NCBI GenBank assembly: GCA_001801995.1 | Contig: MGZB01000024.1 | Location: forward strand, 1-41,445 | DNA from: Gammaproteobacteria bacterium RIFOXYD12_FULL_61_37 | GTDB taxonomy: Bacteria; Pseudomonadota; Gammaproteobacteria; Chromatiales; Chromatiaceae | Direction: 5' to 3' | DNA length: 41,445 nt | In this document: positions 8,665 to 15,946 of the stretch, piece after piece | How positions within the stretch are numbered: the first letter of the stretch is position 1 | Layout of the letters: every line of letters starts with the position of its first letter | Notes under the pieces: generated by a model | Database searches by the model: none | What the model was told of the DNA's origin: nothing | The model's input: only the letters and a program-made list of their open reading frames with translations | Made by a program: the position numbers and the translations under genes

Positions 8665-10140
8665 ATGTCCGAACACATCTTGCTGGTTGACGACATCCGT
8701 CACTGGAAGGAGCAGTTTCCCGGCTACCCCGCCGTCTCGGTGCAGGACTACCTGACCTGCCCCCAATGGTCGGAGCAACGCGGCCTGCGCGTCATCAACC
8801 TCTGCCGCGACACCCAATATCACAGCCCCGGCTACTACGCCTCGCTGCTGGCGGAGGCCAGGGGCCACAAGGCCATCCCCTCCGTGCGCACCATCCAGGA
8901 CCTGAGCCGCAAGGCCCTCTACGGCGCCGATCTGGAGGACCTGGACAAGAAGGTGGGCAAACTGCTGGGCGGGCGCCGTGACATCGAGACCACCCGCTTC
9001 GAGCTGACGCTCTGCTTCGGCAAGTGCGAGACCGAGGAACTGAAGGGCATTGCCCGCAGCCTGTTCGAGACCTTTCCCGCGCCTCTCCTGAAGGTGGAAT
9101 TCAGGCTCCGTAGCGGCTGGCACATCGCCAAGATCAGGACCATCGGCCTCAAGGCCCTGAAGAAGCCGCAACAGACCTTCTTTTTCGGCGCCATGAACGA
9201 CTATTTCCGGCAGCGCCACCAGGCCCCGCGCGGTCGCAAGCACCCCCGTTACGACCTGGCCATACTGCACGACCCGGACGAGAGCCTGCCGCCCTCGAAT
9301 CCGCGCGCCATAGCCGCCTTCGTGCGCGCCGCCAAGAAAGTGGGCATGAACGCCGAGCTGATCACCCGCAAGGACTACGGCCGTCTGGCGGAATACGACG
9401 CCCTCTTCATCCGCGAGACCACCAACGTCAACCACCACACCTACCGCTTCGCCCGCAAGGCCGCCAGCGAAGGACTGGTGGTCATCGACGACCCCGACTC
9501 CATCCTGCGCTGCACCAACAAGATCTACCTGATGGAGCTGCTGTCGCGGGCGCGCATCCCCACCCCCAAGAGCGTGGTCATCGGCCGCAACGACCTGGCC
9601 AAGGCAGAGGAGGAACTGGGCTATCCCATGGTGTTGAAGATCCCGGACGGCGCCTTCTCCCTGGGGGTCTACAAGATCGACAACCAGGAGCAGCTCAAGG
9701 AACGGGCGGCCGAACTCTTCCGCGAGACGGAACTGGTACTGGCCCAGGCCTACACCTACACCCCCTTCGACTGGCGCGTGGGCATACTCAACAACGAAGT
9801 GCTCTACGTCTGCCGCTACTACATGTCCAACGGACACTGGCAGATCGTGGACCATTCGGGCGATGGCGCCCCCAGGGAAGGGCTTACCGATTCCGTATCG
9901 CCCCAGGACGCCCCCGCCGTCGTGGTGCAGAACGCCCTCAACGCCGCCAAGCGCATCGGCGACGGGCTCTACGGCGTCGATCTCAAGGAGACCCCCGAAG
10001 GCATCCTGGTCATCGAAGTCAACGACAACCCCAGCATCGACGCCGGTGACGAGGACCGCCTGCTAGGCGATGAACTCTACCTGCGCATCATGCGGGAATT
10101 CGTCAAGCGGCTGGACCGGCACATGATGCGGTCGCCCTGA
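8665..10140 (+). CDS. RimK-like ATP-grasp ligase with RimK-type N-terminal domain
   Basis: The protein has 491 residues. Residues about 1-195 form the N-terminal domain seen ahead of RimK-like ATP-grasp enzymes, and residues about 200-485 the ATP-grasp core: DDPDSILRCTNKIYLMELL, the ATP-lid strand YPMVLKIPDGAFSLGVYKI, and the metal-binding end VIEVNDNPSIDAGDED. ATP-grasp enzymes of this kind join a carboxylate to an amine via an acyl phosphate; RimK adds glutamates to S6, but here the substrate is unknown. Pairing with an acetyltransferase/peptidase fusion suggests a peptide or protein modification pathway (inference). Its TGA stop is immediately followed by a repeat element. Confidence 0.88.
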   Translation: MSEHILLVDDIRHWKEQFPGYPAVSVQDYLTCPQWSEQRGLRVINLCRDTQYHSPGYYASLLAEARGHKAIPSVRTIQDLSRKALYGADLEDLDKKVGKLLGGRRDIETTRFELTLCFGKCETEELKGIARSLFETFPAPLLKVEFRLRSGWHIAKIRTIGLKALKKPQQTFFFGAMNDYFRQRHQAPRGRKHPRYDLAILHDPDESLPPSNPRAIAAFVRAAKKVGMNAELITRKDYGRLAEYDALFIRETTNVNHHTYRFARKAASEGLVVIDDPDSILRCTNKIYLMELLSRARIPTPKSVVIGRNDLAKAEEELGYPMVLKIPDGAFSLGVYKIDNQEQLKERAAELFRETELVLAQAYTYTPFDWRVGILNNEVLYVCRYYMSNGHWQIVDHSGDGAPREGLTDSVSPQDAPAVVVQNALNAAKRIGDGLYGVDLKETPEGILVIEVNDNPSIDAGDEDRLLGDELYLRIMREFVKRLDRHMMRSP

Positions 10141-10157
10141 CCCAGCAGAAACCTCAG

Positions 10158-10334
10158 AGGCTGTGAAAAAATCCCCTGCCGTAGCGAGGGCGGCGCTGGG
10201 TGTGGTGGGCAAGGCGCGAGGGCCACAATATCTGGGAGTGTAGCGAGCCTACATGACCAGATATTGTGGTCATCGCAACGCGGCACACCGCACCCAGGGT
10301 CGTCCGCAGTAGGCGGGGGATTTTTTCACAGCCT
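10158..10334. mobile_element. 177-bp MITE (family 2) inserted in copy A
   Basis: Perfect 19-bp terminal inverted repeats (AGGCTGTGAAAAAATCCCC and complement at 10316-10334) bound a 177-bp element flanked by CTCAG on both sides (10153-10157 and 10335-10339). The two halves are imperfectly complementary throughout, including inner arms CCACAATATCTGG / CCAGATATTGTGG, so the whole element can fold into one long hairpin. It encodes no protein and must be moved in trans if active. Confidence 0.85.
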
Positions 10335-10419
10335 CTCAGTTCAACCGCAAAGGACGCAAAGGCCACGAAGGGAAATATGGGGTAGTGCCGTTCCCTGCAT
10401 GCACCTGCCGGCTGGACGG

Positions 10420-10461
10420 GAGAAGTGGTGCAGGGATGCACCGGTTACGGACCGAAGGATG
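10420..10461 (+). repeat. 43-bp hairpin repeat, copy 1
   Basis: Contains GGTGCAGGGATGCACC (6-bp perfect stem) followed by GGTTACGGACCGAAGGATGG. Closely similar sequence is at 24505-24547 (reverse orientation) and a diverged copy at 39296-39340. Copy D of the MITE lacks this segment, so here it looks like an insertion of about 43 bp. Confidence 0.7.
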
Positions 10462-10531
10462 GAAATGCAGGTAAGTCATTGTATCTCTTTGCGTACCTTG
10501 CGCTCTTTGCGGTTAAGTCAAGGAATTTAGG

Positions 10532-10996
10532 ATGAAAAGGTTGAAAATAGTAACCGTCGGCGATTACCGAAAGGTGGTGGCCAGTCAGCACATCCGGAAG
10601 GGCGAGCTTGTCATCGACATGAGCCACGGCGAGGAGATTCCCATCGCCGAGATGGACGACGGCTATTACGCCTTCCAGATCAGAGAAGACCTGTTTCTGG
10701 GGTCCAGAGAGGCGGATGCCGGCGACATCACCTGCTTCATCAACCACTCCTGCGACCCCAACCTGGCCTTCCGCGACGGCGATACCCTGCTGACGAACAT
10801 CAGGCATATCCAGGCGGGCGAGGAACTCTGCTGGGACTACAGCACCTCGATCGACGATGGCGTTTTCAACATGAACTGCGGATGCAACAGCGGCAACTGC
10901 CGGGGAACCGTCTCCTCGTTCGGGCAGCTCGACGGCGCCACCCAGCAGAGGCTCATCCCCCTCGCCATCCGGTATATCCAAGAGAAGTACCGGTAA
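10532..10996 (+). CDS. SET-domain protein lysine methyltransferase with post-SET zinc motif
   Basis: The 154-residue protein carries the SET signature FINHSCDPN (residues 69-77), the GEELCWDY motif (97-103, catalytic-region Tyr103) and a post-SET cysteine set CGC-x4-C (Cys116, Cys118, Cys123), which with Cys74 of NHSC would bind the zinc that completes the SAM/lysine channel. Such enzymes methylate lysines on proteins; bacterial targets are mostly unknown. The ATG immediately follows repeat copy A, whose last bases (AAGGA, 7 bases ahead) provide the ribosome-binding site. The gene is convergent with the ABC exporter. It could have been acquired, but codon use does not look foreign. Confidence 0.9.
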   Translation: MKRLKIVTVGDYRKVVASQHIRKGELVIDMSHGEEIPIAEMDDGYYAFQIREDLFLGSREADAGDITCFINHSCDPNLAFRDGDTLLTNIRHIQAGEELCWDYSTSIDDGVFNMNCGCNSGNCRGTVSSFGQLDGATQQRLIPLAIRYIQEKYR

Positions 10997-11012
10997 TTCT
11001 GAATTCCATCCT

Positions 11013-12824
11013 TCAGCGGGAAAGGGCTTGCCTCCCCTCCCCTTCCTGGTCCTCCTGCTGCAACGCCCACATGCGGGCGTAGATCCCGTCCTGGGCCAGG
11101 AGCTGGCGATGGGGACCCTGTTCGACGATGCGGCCCTGTTCCATGACCAGTATGCAGTCGGCATCGACCACGGTGGAGAGTCGATGGGCGATGACCAGGG
11201 TAGTGTGGTGTTCGGCCACCTCTTTCAAGGTCTCTTGAATGGCCTGCTCGGTCTCGCTGTCCAGCGATGAAGTGGCTTCGTCGAAGATGAGGATGCGCGG
11301 CCGCTTGAGGATGGCGCGGGCGATGGCGACGCGCTGTTTCTCGCCGCCGGAGAGTTTGAGGCCGCGCTCGCCGACCAGGGTCTCCCACTGTTGGGGCAGG
11401 CTCTCGATGAATTCGCGGATGTGGGCCATTTCGGCGGCGCGCTCGATCTCTTCTTGACTGGCGTCCGGGCGGCCATAGGCCAGGTTGTAGTGGATGCTGT
11501 CGTTGAAGAGCACCGTGTCCTGGGGCACGATGCCGATGGCCTGGCGCAGGCTCTCCTGGGTCAGGCCGCGCAGGTCCTGGCCGTCGATGAGGATGCGGCC
11601 GCCGCTGACTTCATAAAAACGATAGAGCAACCGCGACAGGGTCGATTTCCCCGCCCCGCTGTGGCCGACCACGGCGACCTTGCGGCCCGCCTCGACGGTG
11701 AAATCGACCCCGAACAGGATCTGCCGGTCCGGGTTGTAGCCGAAATCGACCTGCTCGAAGCGGATCTCACCCCGTTCCAGCCGCAGGGGTCTGGCCCCCT
11801 CCCCGTCCCGGATCTCCGGCGTCTGCTCCAGCAGCTTGAAGATATTGTCCATGTCGGCCAGGGCGTATTTGATCTGGCGATAGACCACGCCGAGAAAATT
11901 GAGCGGGATGAAGAGCTGGAGCAGGAAGGCGTTGACCAGCACCAGGTCGCCGATGGTCATCTCCCCCTTCACCACGCCATTCGTGGCGAGGAACATGACC
12001 AGGGTGACGGCGGCGGCAATGATGGCGCCCTGGCCGAAATTGAGCAGGGACATGGAGGTCTGGCTCATGACCGCCGAATACTCCCACTGGGCCAGGGTGT
12101 CGTCGAAGCGTCTCAGCTCCCGCGTCTCGTTGCCGAAGTATTTCACCGTCTCGTAATTGATCAGGCTGTCCAGGGCCTGGGCGTTGGACTCCGATTCCAG
12201 GCGGTTCATGCTGTGGCGGTACTCCATGCGCCACTCGGTGATGGCGAAGGTGAAGGCCACATAGACCACCACCGCGCCGAAGGTCGCCACTGTGAAGAGC
12301 GGGTCGTAGTTGGTCAGCAGGATCAGCGCCACCAGCGAGAACTCCACCAGCATGGGCAGGATGCTGAAGGTCATGTAATTGAGAATGGTGCTGACCGAAC
12401 GGGCGCCGCGTTCCAGGTCGCGGCTGACCGCCCCGGTCTTGCGCTCCAGATGGAAGCGCAGGGAGAGATTGTGCAGGTGGTTCAACACCCGCGTGGAAAG
12501 CCGCCGCATGGCGCGGTAACGCACCTTGGCGAAGACCGCGTCGCGCAGCTCGTTGAACAGGGCGCTGGCCAGCCGCAGCAGGCCATAGGCCAGCAGCGGC
12601 ATCACCGGCATCAGCAGCATCGCCTTGTCCGTCTTCTCCAGGTAATCGACGATCTCCTTCATCACCAGGGGAATGCCCACATTCGCCCCCTTCGAGACCA
12701 CCATGCACCCCAGGGCAAAGAGGGCGCGGCCCCGGTACTCCCAGAGGAACGGCAGCATTGCCTTGAGATTGTGCCAATCGCGGCGGTCTTTGTGGGCGGG
12801 TTCGGTGTTGCTGATGAAATGCAT
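11013..12824 (-). CDS. Atm1/HMT-type ABC exporter
   Basis: Half-transporter of 603 residues: a transmembrane domain (about 30-330, with FALGCMVVSKGANVGIPLVM and SILPMLVEFSLVALILL among six helices) and an ATPase with Walker A GHSGAGKST, Q-loop VPQDTVLF, signature LSGGEKQR, Walker B ILIFDEATSSLD and H-loop AHRLST. The intracellular segment (ALDSLINYETVKYFGNE) is characteristic of the Atm1/HMT1 subfamily, which exports glutathione-linked metal or sulfur species. The frame extends upstream through the antitoxin gene on another frame; the ATG at 12824 gives normal length and was chosen. Confidence 0.92.
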   Translation of the reverse strand: MHFISNTEPAHKDRRDWHNLKAMLPFLWEYRGRALFALGCMVVSKGANVGIPLVMKEIVDYLEKTDKAMLLMPVMPLLAYGLLRLASALFNELRDAVFAKVRYRAMRRLSTRVLNHLHNLSLRFHLERKTGAVSRDLERGARSVSTILNYMTFSILPMLVEFSLVALILLTNYDPLFTVATFGAVVVYVAFTFAITEWRMEYRHSMNRLESESNAQALDSLINYETVKYFGNETRELRRFDDTLAQWEYSAVMSQTSMSLLNFGQGAIIAAAVTLVMFLATNGVVKGEMTIGDLVLVNAFLLQLFIPLNFLGVVYRQIKYALADMDNIFKLLEQTPEIRDGEGARPLRLERGEIRFEQVDFGYNPDRQILFGVDFTVEAGRKVAVVGHSGAGKSTLSRLLYRFYEVSGGRILIDGQDLRGLTQESLRQAIGIVPQDTVLFNDSIHYNLAYGRPDASQEEIERAAEMAHIREFIESLPQQWETLVGERGLKLSGGEKQRVAIARAILKRPRILIFDEATSSLDSETEQAIQETLKEVAEHHTTLVIAHRLSTVVDADCILVMEQGRIVEQGPHRQLLAQDGIYARMWALQQEDQEGEGRQALSR

Positions 12825-12888
12825 GGGAGATGGGGGATCGGTCTGGAATGGAAGGGGACAGATTGTACTAATCCCCGGCGCTGAAGGC

Positions 12889-13296
12889 CTATTTGGCGTG
12901 CAGCTCGTCGAGCAGTTCCGGGTGGCGATCCAATAGCCGGAAAAGGTTGATGACGGCCGCGACAGGTTTGGCCTTGCCCTTCTCGTACCGCGAAAAGGCG
13001 TACTTGCCGCCTCCCGCCAGGGCCGCCGCCTCGGTCCGGGTAAGCCCGAGCTTTTGGCGGATACGGGCGAGTTCGGCGGCCTCATCGGCATCGATGCGGT
13101 CGCGGAAGGCGAACCAAGCGGCCTCTTCCCCGGCATCGAACTCCCGAAAACCATCGTGGCAGTGGTCACACAAGGCGCCACGGACCCGAGTGACGAAGGA
13201 AAAGCCCTTGTACCAGGCTTCGACCTCTCTCTCGGAGTCGGAGAGGATTCCATCGCCGCAAAGGGGACAAGGTTGCCCATGCCATTTCGATTTCAT
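12889..13296 (-). CDS. MqsA/YgiT-like zinc-finger HTH antitoxin without visible toxin
   Basis: The 135-residue protein has an N-terminal zinc finger with two CxxC pairs (Cys10/Cys13 in CPLC and Cys43/Cys46 in CDHC) and a C-terminal XRE-type HTH (LARIRQKLGLTRTEAAALAG, then AFSRYEKGKAKP). This is the MqsA architecture: zinc domain for toxin contact and HTH for operator binding. The ATG at 13296 has AGGAG 7 bases upstream. Upstream there is only about 85 bases before a MITE, too little for an MqsR-type toxin, so it is an orphan antitoxin or a regulator. It lies 64 bases ahead of the ABC exporter. Confidence 0.85.
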   Translation of the reverse strand: MKSKWHGQPCPLCGDGILSDSEREVEAWYKGFSFVTRVRGALCDHCHDGFREFDAGEEAAWFAFRDRIDADEAAELARIRQKLGLTRTEAAALAGGGKYAFSRYEKGKAKPVAAVINLFRLLDRHPELLDELHAK

Positions 13297-13385
13297 ATTG
13301 CAACTCCTGGCCATACCCAAACCATCGACGACATTGAAGAAGATGAAAAATCGCCATGCCGTAGTCCGGATGGAGAGGACATTAT

Positions 13386-13551
13386 CCTAAAATCCTTTGT
13401 TTAACCGCAAAGGGCGCAAAGAACGCCAAGAAAACCAATTCGATGCATTTGTTCGGCGCATCCATCTTCCTGGGCAGGGGCGGAACCTAGACAAGCCAAT
13501 GAAATCCTTTGCGCTCCTTCGCGTCCTTTGCGGTTAAATGAGGAAATTAGG
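13386..13551. mobile_element. MITE family 1, copy B, with ATTAT target duplication
   Basis: 166-bp element starting CCTAAAATCC and ending AAATTAGG. Both ends carry imperfect inverted repeats of about 45 bp built on TTTAACCGCAAAGG-CGCAAAG units. ATTAT flanks it at 13381-13385 and 13552-13556. Its interior matches copy E in reverse orientation (TTCATTGGCTTGTC, AGGTTCCG, CCAGGAAG), not copies A, C and D. No protein is encoded. Confidence 0.85.
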
Positions 13552-13657
13552 ATTATGTATTTTCGGTAATACAAAGTAATGCAACAAAACAGAAGTAGAC
13601 ACCCCTCTTCGGCTGATTTGATGATTATCAATCCATCCTTGACTCCCGTCTGAATAA

Positions 13658-13679
13658 TGTCAGTATGTCAGATTGTCAG
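13658..13679 (+). promoter_or_regulatory. Three 8-bp-phased TGTCAG repeats ahead of the sigma-54 activator
   Basis: TGTCAG occurs at 13658, 13666 and 13674. The same half-site makes the palindrome at 15811-15827 upstream of the sigma-54 promoter, suggesting that the activator binds both (autoregulation here, activation there). The functional link is inferred from the shared motif. Confidence 0.5.
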
Positions 13680-13699
13680 TCTGGGTGGAGGGTATGAAT

Positions 13700-15079
13700 A
13701 TGTCGGAAGGGCGCTGCAAACCATCCTGTCAGCAGGTCATCAACAGCTTTCCCGGACCCTACGTCATCATCGACCGGGACTACAACATCATGGTTGCGAA
13801 CCAGGCCTACCGTAACCATTACGGGGCCGAGCAGGGCAATCTGACCGGGCGGAAGTGTTACGCGGTGTCGCACCACAAGGATGAGCCCTGTAGCCGTTGC
13901 GGTGAGCGTTGCCCCTTGGAAGAGGTGATGCTGACCGGGGAGATTTCCCAGGTGGTGCATGTCCACTACGGTCACAAGGAGGAGGGGGAAGAACGGGTGC
14001 AGATCACCGCCACGCCGCTGTTCGACGACAACGGCAGCCTGCAATTCATCGGGGAATACATCTCCCCCTTGCCCAGCGAGAAGGAAAACAAGCTGCTGGT
14101 CGGGCGCTCCCAGGCGATGCTGCGCACCATCAGCCTGCTTCAGCGCGTGGCGCCGACCCGCTCGACGGTGATTTTGCTGGGAGAGAGTGGTGTCGGCAAG
14201 GAATGCGCCGCCCAGTACCTGCATCAGTTTTCCAACTGTTCCGAAGGGCCGTTCATCGTCCTCGACTGCGGCACCCTGGGCGAAAATCTTATCGAAAGCG
14301 AGCTGTTCGGCCACGAAAAGGGCTCCTTTACCGGCGCTTCGGCGAAAAAGGTCGGCCTGTTCGAAGCAGCCAACGGCGGCACGCTCTTCATCGACGAGGT
14401 GGGGGAATTACCCCTCGAACTTCAGACCAAGCTGTTGCGGGTATTGGAGACGGGCACCATCCGCCGCGTCGGCGGCACCGGCTATCTCAAGGTCGATGTG
14501 CGCGTAGTCGCCGCCACCAACCGCGACCCCCAGGCCATGGTCCGCGCCGGCCGGCTGCGCGAGGATCTCTACTATCGCCTCTCCGCCTTCCCCATCCGCA
14601 TACCTTCGTTGCGGGAACGCAAGGATGACATCCCGGCCCTGGCCGAGCATTTCCTGTTGAACATGGAGCAGGGTGACATGCATCTGCCCCTGTCGGTGGA
14701 TGTGATCGGCGAGCTGCTCAGCCATGACTATCCGGGGAATGTGCGGGAGCTGCGGAATATTCTGGAGCGGGCCGTCATTCTGGCGGCCGGGGATGCCCTG
14801 ACGCCGGAACACATGGTGTTCGACGACAACCCCGTGCGGGGTCCATCAGGGGACGATACCTTTATCGGCCGTGGCGAATTCAAACCCGTGGTGTCCGCAC
14901 CCATCCCGGAATCCGATCTCTCCCGCCTGATCAGCAAGCGCGGCGCGCGTCCCGATTACGATGTGGTCCTGCGGACCCTGAGCCGCTGCAATGGTCACCG
15001 AGGCCAGGCCGCCAGCCAGCTCGGCATCAGCGAGCGGACCCTCTACCGCTATCTCAAGGAACTGCGTGTCGAGCTGTGA
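13700..15079 (+). CDS. PAS-containing sigma-54-dependent transcriptional activator
   Basis: Enhancer-binding protein of 459 residues. A PAS domain (about 10-120) carries an unusual cysteine cluster Cys53-x10-Cys64-x2-Cys67-x3-Cys71 with nearby His58/His59, which could bind metal, haem or a redox cofactor. The AAA+ domain (about 132-360) has Walker A GESGVGKE (161-168), GSFTGA (208-213, the sigma-54 contact loop, GAFTGA variant), Walker B GGTLFIDEVGEL and the arginine region REDLYYRLSAF. The C-terminal Fis-type HTH is GQAASQLGISERTLYRYLKEL. GGAGGG at 13687-13692 is well spaced for the ATG at 13700; an ATG two codons earlier is too close to it. Its likely target is the small secreted protein gene downstream. 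Confidence 0.93.
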   Translation: MSEGRCKPSCQQVINSFPGPYVIIDRDYNIMVANQAYRNHYGAEQGNLTGRKCYAVSHHKDEPCSRCGERCPLEEVMLTGEISQVVHVHYGHKEEGEERVQITATPLFDDNGSLQFIGEYISPLPSEKENKLLVGRSQAMLRTISLLQRVAPTRSTVILLGESGVGKECAAQYLHQFSNCSEGPFIVLDCGTLGENLIESELFGHEKGSFTGASAKKVGLFEAANGGTLFIDEVGELPLELQTKLLRVLETGTIRRVGGTGYLKVDVRVVAATNRDPQAMVRAGRLREDLYYRLSAFPIRIPSLRERKDDIPALAEHFLLNMEQGDMHLPLSVDVIGELLSHDYPGNVRELRNILERAVILAAGDALTPEHMVFDDNPVRGPSGDDTFIGRGEFKPVVSAPIPESDLSRLISKRGARPDYDVVLRTLSRCNGHRGQAASQLGISERTLYRYLKELRVEL

Positions 15080-15080
15080 T

Positions 15081-15246
15081 CCCAAATCCCTCGATTTCAA
15101 CCGCAAAGAACGCAAAGAACACGAAGAGACACAATGACTTACCCGCGCTTCCCATCCAACCCGGCAGGCGAATACACGGGAGGATACAAGTCGATGTTTT
15201 TCTTTGCGTTCTTTGCGCCCTTAGCGGTTGAAACGAAGTTTCCAGG
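15081..15246. repeat. MITE family 1, copy C
   Basis: 166-bp copy running CCCAAATCCC ... TTTCCAGG, same orientation and interior type as copy D (AATGACTTACC, AGTCGATGTTTT). It begins one base after the stop codon of the sigma-54 activator. Flanking bases GTGAT and ATTAT do not match, so a target duplication is not clear here. Confidence 0.8.
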
Positions 15247-15383
15247 ATTATTACTCCACGTATTCCGGCCTGTTTGAGGGGGGGCCACATCAGGCTCTGT
15301 TGGTATTGCCGGTTTTGTTATCTATGGGACCGGCTTCTCGTTCATCTCCTCACATTTGCCCTACTTCCATCCCGTCCTTGGCT

Positions 15384-15397
15384 GCCTCTGGCGAGGC
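15384..15397 (-). terminator. Short hairpin after the small secreted protein gene
   Basis: GCCTC-TGGC-GAGGC, a 5-bp GC stem 12 bases past the stop on the minus strand, without a T-run. A weak candidate. Confidence 0.3.
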
Positions 15398-15409
15398 ATC
15401 TCGATCTCA

Positions 15410-15640
15410 CTATTCGCAATCGCCGTCTTTTTCTCCCTTGCCGGGTTTCTTCTTTTTATCCTTCATGGCTTCCGCCTTGCCCGGTTCATTGCCATCTCCA
15501 CCATTTGCCGAACTTCCAGATGCTCCTTGTGCCGCCTGCTCCGCCGCCGGGGTGGATGGCTGGGCTTCCTCGGCCGAGGAAGCCACCTGCCAGCCCAGGG
15601 CCAAGGCAAGGGCAAGGAACACAAACGGCATTTTTTTCAT
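15410..15640 (-). CDS. Small secreted Ala/Gly/Lys-rich protein of unknown function
   Basis: The 76-residue product begins MKKMPFVFLALALALGWQVASSA, a signal peptide with cleavage near residue 23. The mature part is low-complexity: Ala/Gln/Ser/Gly-rich, then Lys-rich (MKDKKKKPGKGEKDGD), ending Cys-Glu. It is probably disordered and periplasmic or secreted; the final Cys is unpaired. GGAG lies 9 bases before the ATG; the frame begins three codons earlier at a TTG. It is not recognised as a family. A sigma-54 promoter and activator site precede it, so it is probably strongly induced under whatever the PAS protein senses. Confidence 0.7.
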   Translation of the reverse strand: MKKMPFVFLALALALGWQVASSAEEAQPSTPAAEQAAQGASGSSANGGDGNEPGKAEAMKDKKKKPGKGEKDGDCE

Positions 15641-15688
15641 TATTTTCAACTCCGCATGGCGACTTATTGGGTTGCCTGTAATTTAGAT

Positions 15689-15705
15689 TACAATTCCTGT
15701 GCCAA
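15689..15705 (-). promoter_or_regulatory. Sigma-54 (-24/-12) promoter of the small secreted protein gene
   Basis: The minus strand reads TTGGCAC-AGGAA-TTGTA. Consensus is YTGGCAC-N5-TTGCW; the only mismatch is T for C in the -12 GC. Spacing is exact. The transcript would start near 15679, about 39 bases before the ATG. Confidence 0.75.
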
Positions 15706-15721
15706 GTACCATGAACAACAT

Positions 15722-15734
15722 CATCTGATTGATT
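15722..15734. promoter_or_regulatory. Possible IHF site
   Basis: CATCTGATTGATT matches the complementary IHF consensus YAANNNNTTGATW in all but one position. It lies between the sigma-54 promoter and the upstream palindrome, where IHF bending sites usually are. Confidence 0.4.
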
Positions 15735-15810
15735 CATAAGGCCATAGTGCCCGATGCCCGCAATGATGGCTGCATTTATCCGTCAGCCGCCCTCGAAGTG
15801 ACATGACTGA

Positions 15811-15827
15811 CTGACAGCCACTGTCAG
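15811..15827. promoter_or_regulatory. Palindromic upstream activator site CTGACAG-CCA-CTGTCAG
   Basis: A perfect 7-bp inverted repeat with a 3-base centre, about 140 bp upstream of the predicted sigma-54 start, a normal enhancer distance. The half-site repeats ahead of the activator gene at 13658-13679. Confidence 0.6.
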
Positions 15828-15867
15828 TGGGGGCATTAACCGCCCATGGGGCGAGACGGCTGAAATG

Positions 15868-15928
15868 GGGTAGGACGGCCTTCAGGCCGTCCATCGGCGC
15901 AGCAGCCGGCCTGAAGGCCGACCTACCC
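15868..15928. repeat. REP-like hairpin, copy 1
   Basis: Long hairpin: GGGTAGGACGGCCTTCAGGC on the left, GCCTGAAGGCCGACCTACCC on the right, about 20 bases of loop. Nearly the same 60 bases occur at 21698-21757. Located just past the hybrid kinase stop, where it may also act in transcript ending or stability. Confidence 0.75.
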
Positions 15929-15946
15929 GCCAAAGACAGAGCTTGG

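Larger units (their letters stand above)
10141..10531. repeat. MITE family 1, copy A (interrupted)
   Basis: Copy of the dispersed inverted-repeat element described at 13386, in the opposite orientation to copy D. Its right end (TTGCGGTTAAGTCAAGGAAT then TTAGG, to 10531) is intact; its left terminal repeat is split by a second miniature element (10158-10334 plus a duplicated CTCAG). The interior also holds the extra hairpin repeat at 10420-10461. Removing both gives about 166 bp, the family length. No matching flanking duplication is seen (CCTGA left, ATGAA right). Confidence 0.8.

Noticed and set aside
10158-10334. Reading the 177-bp element as a transcription terminator or small RNA gene
   Set aside because: Perfect 19-bp ends with a flanking CTCAG duplication and restoration of the interrupted repeat favour a mobile element; no promoter is seen.
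11391-12884. 497-codon plus-strand frame opposite the ABC exporter
   Set aside because: Shadow of a GC-rich gene; His/Asp/Gln-rich composition and no domain, while the minus strand has all ABC motifs.
13401-13631. Minus-strand open frame of 76 codons
   Set aside because: It is composed mostly of MITE copy B and its repeat ends; translation shows no protein-like features.
15274-15739. Several overlapping plus-strand open frames up to 152 codons
   Set aside because: They are antisense to the small secreted protein gene and are Pro/Leu/Arg-rich shadows of it; no ribosome sites.
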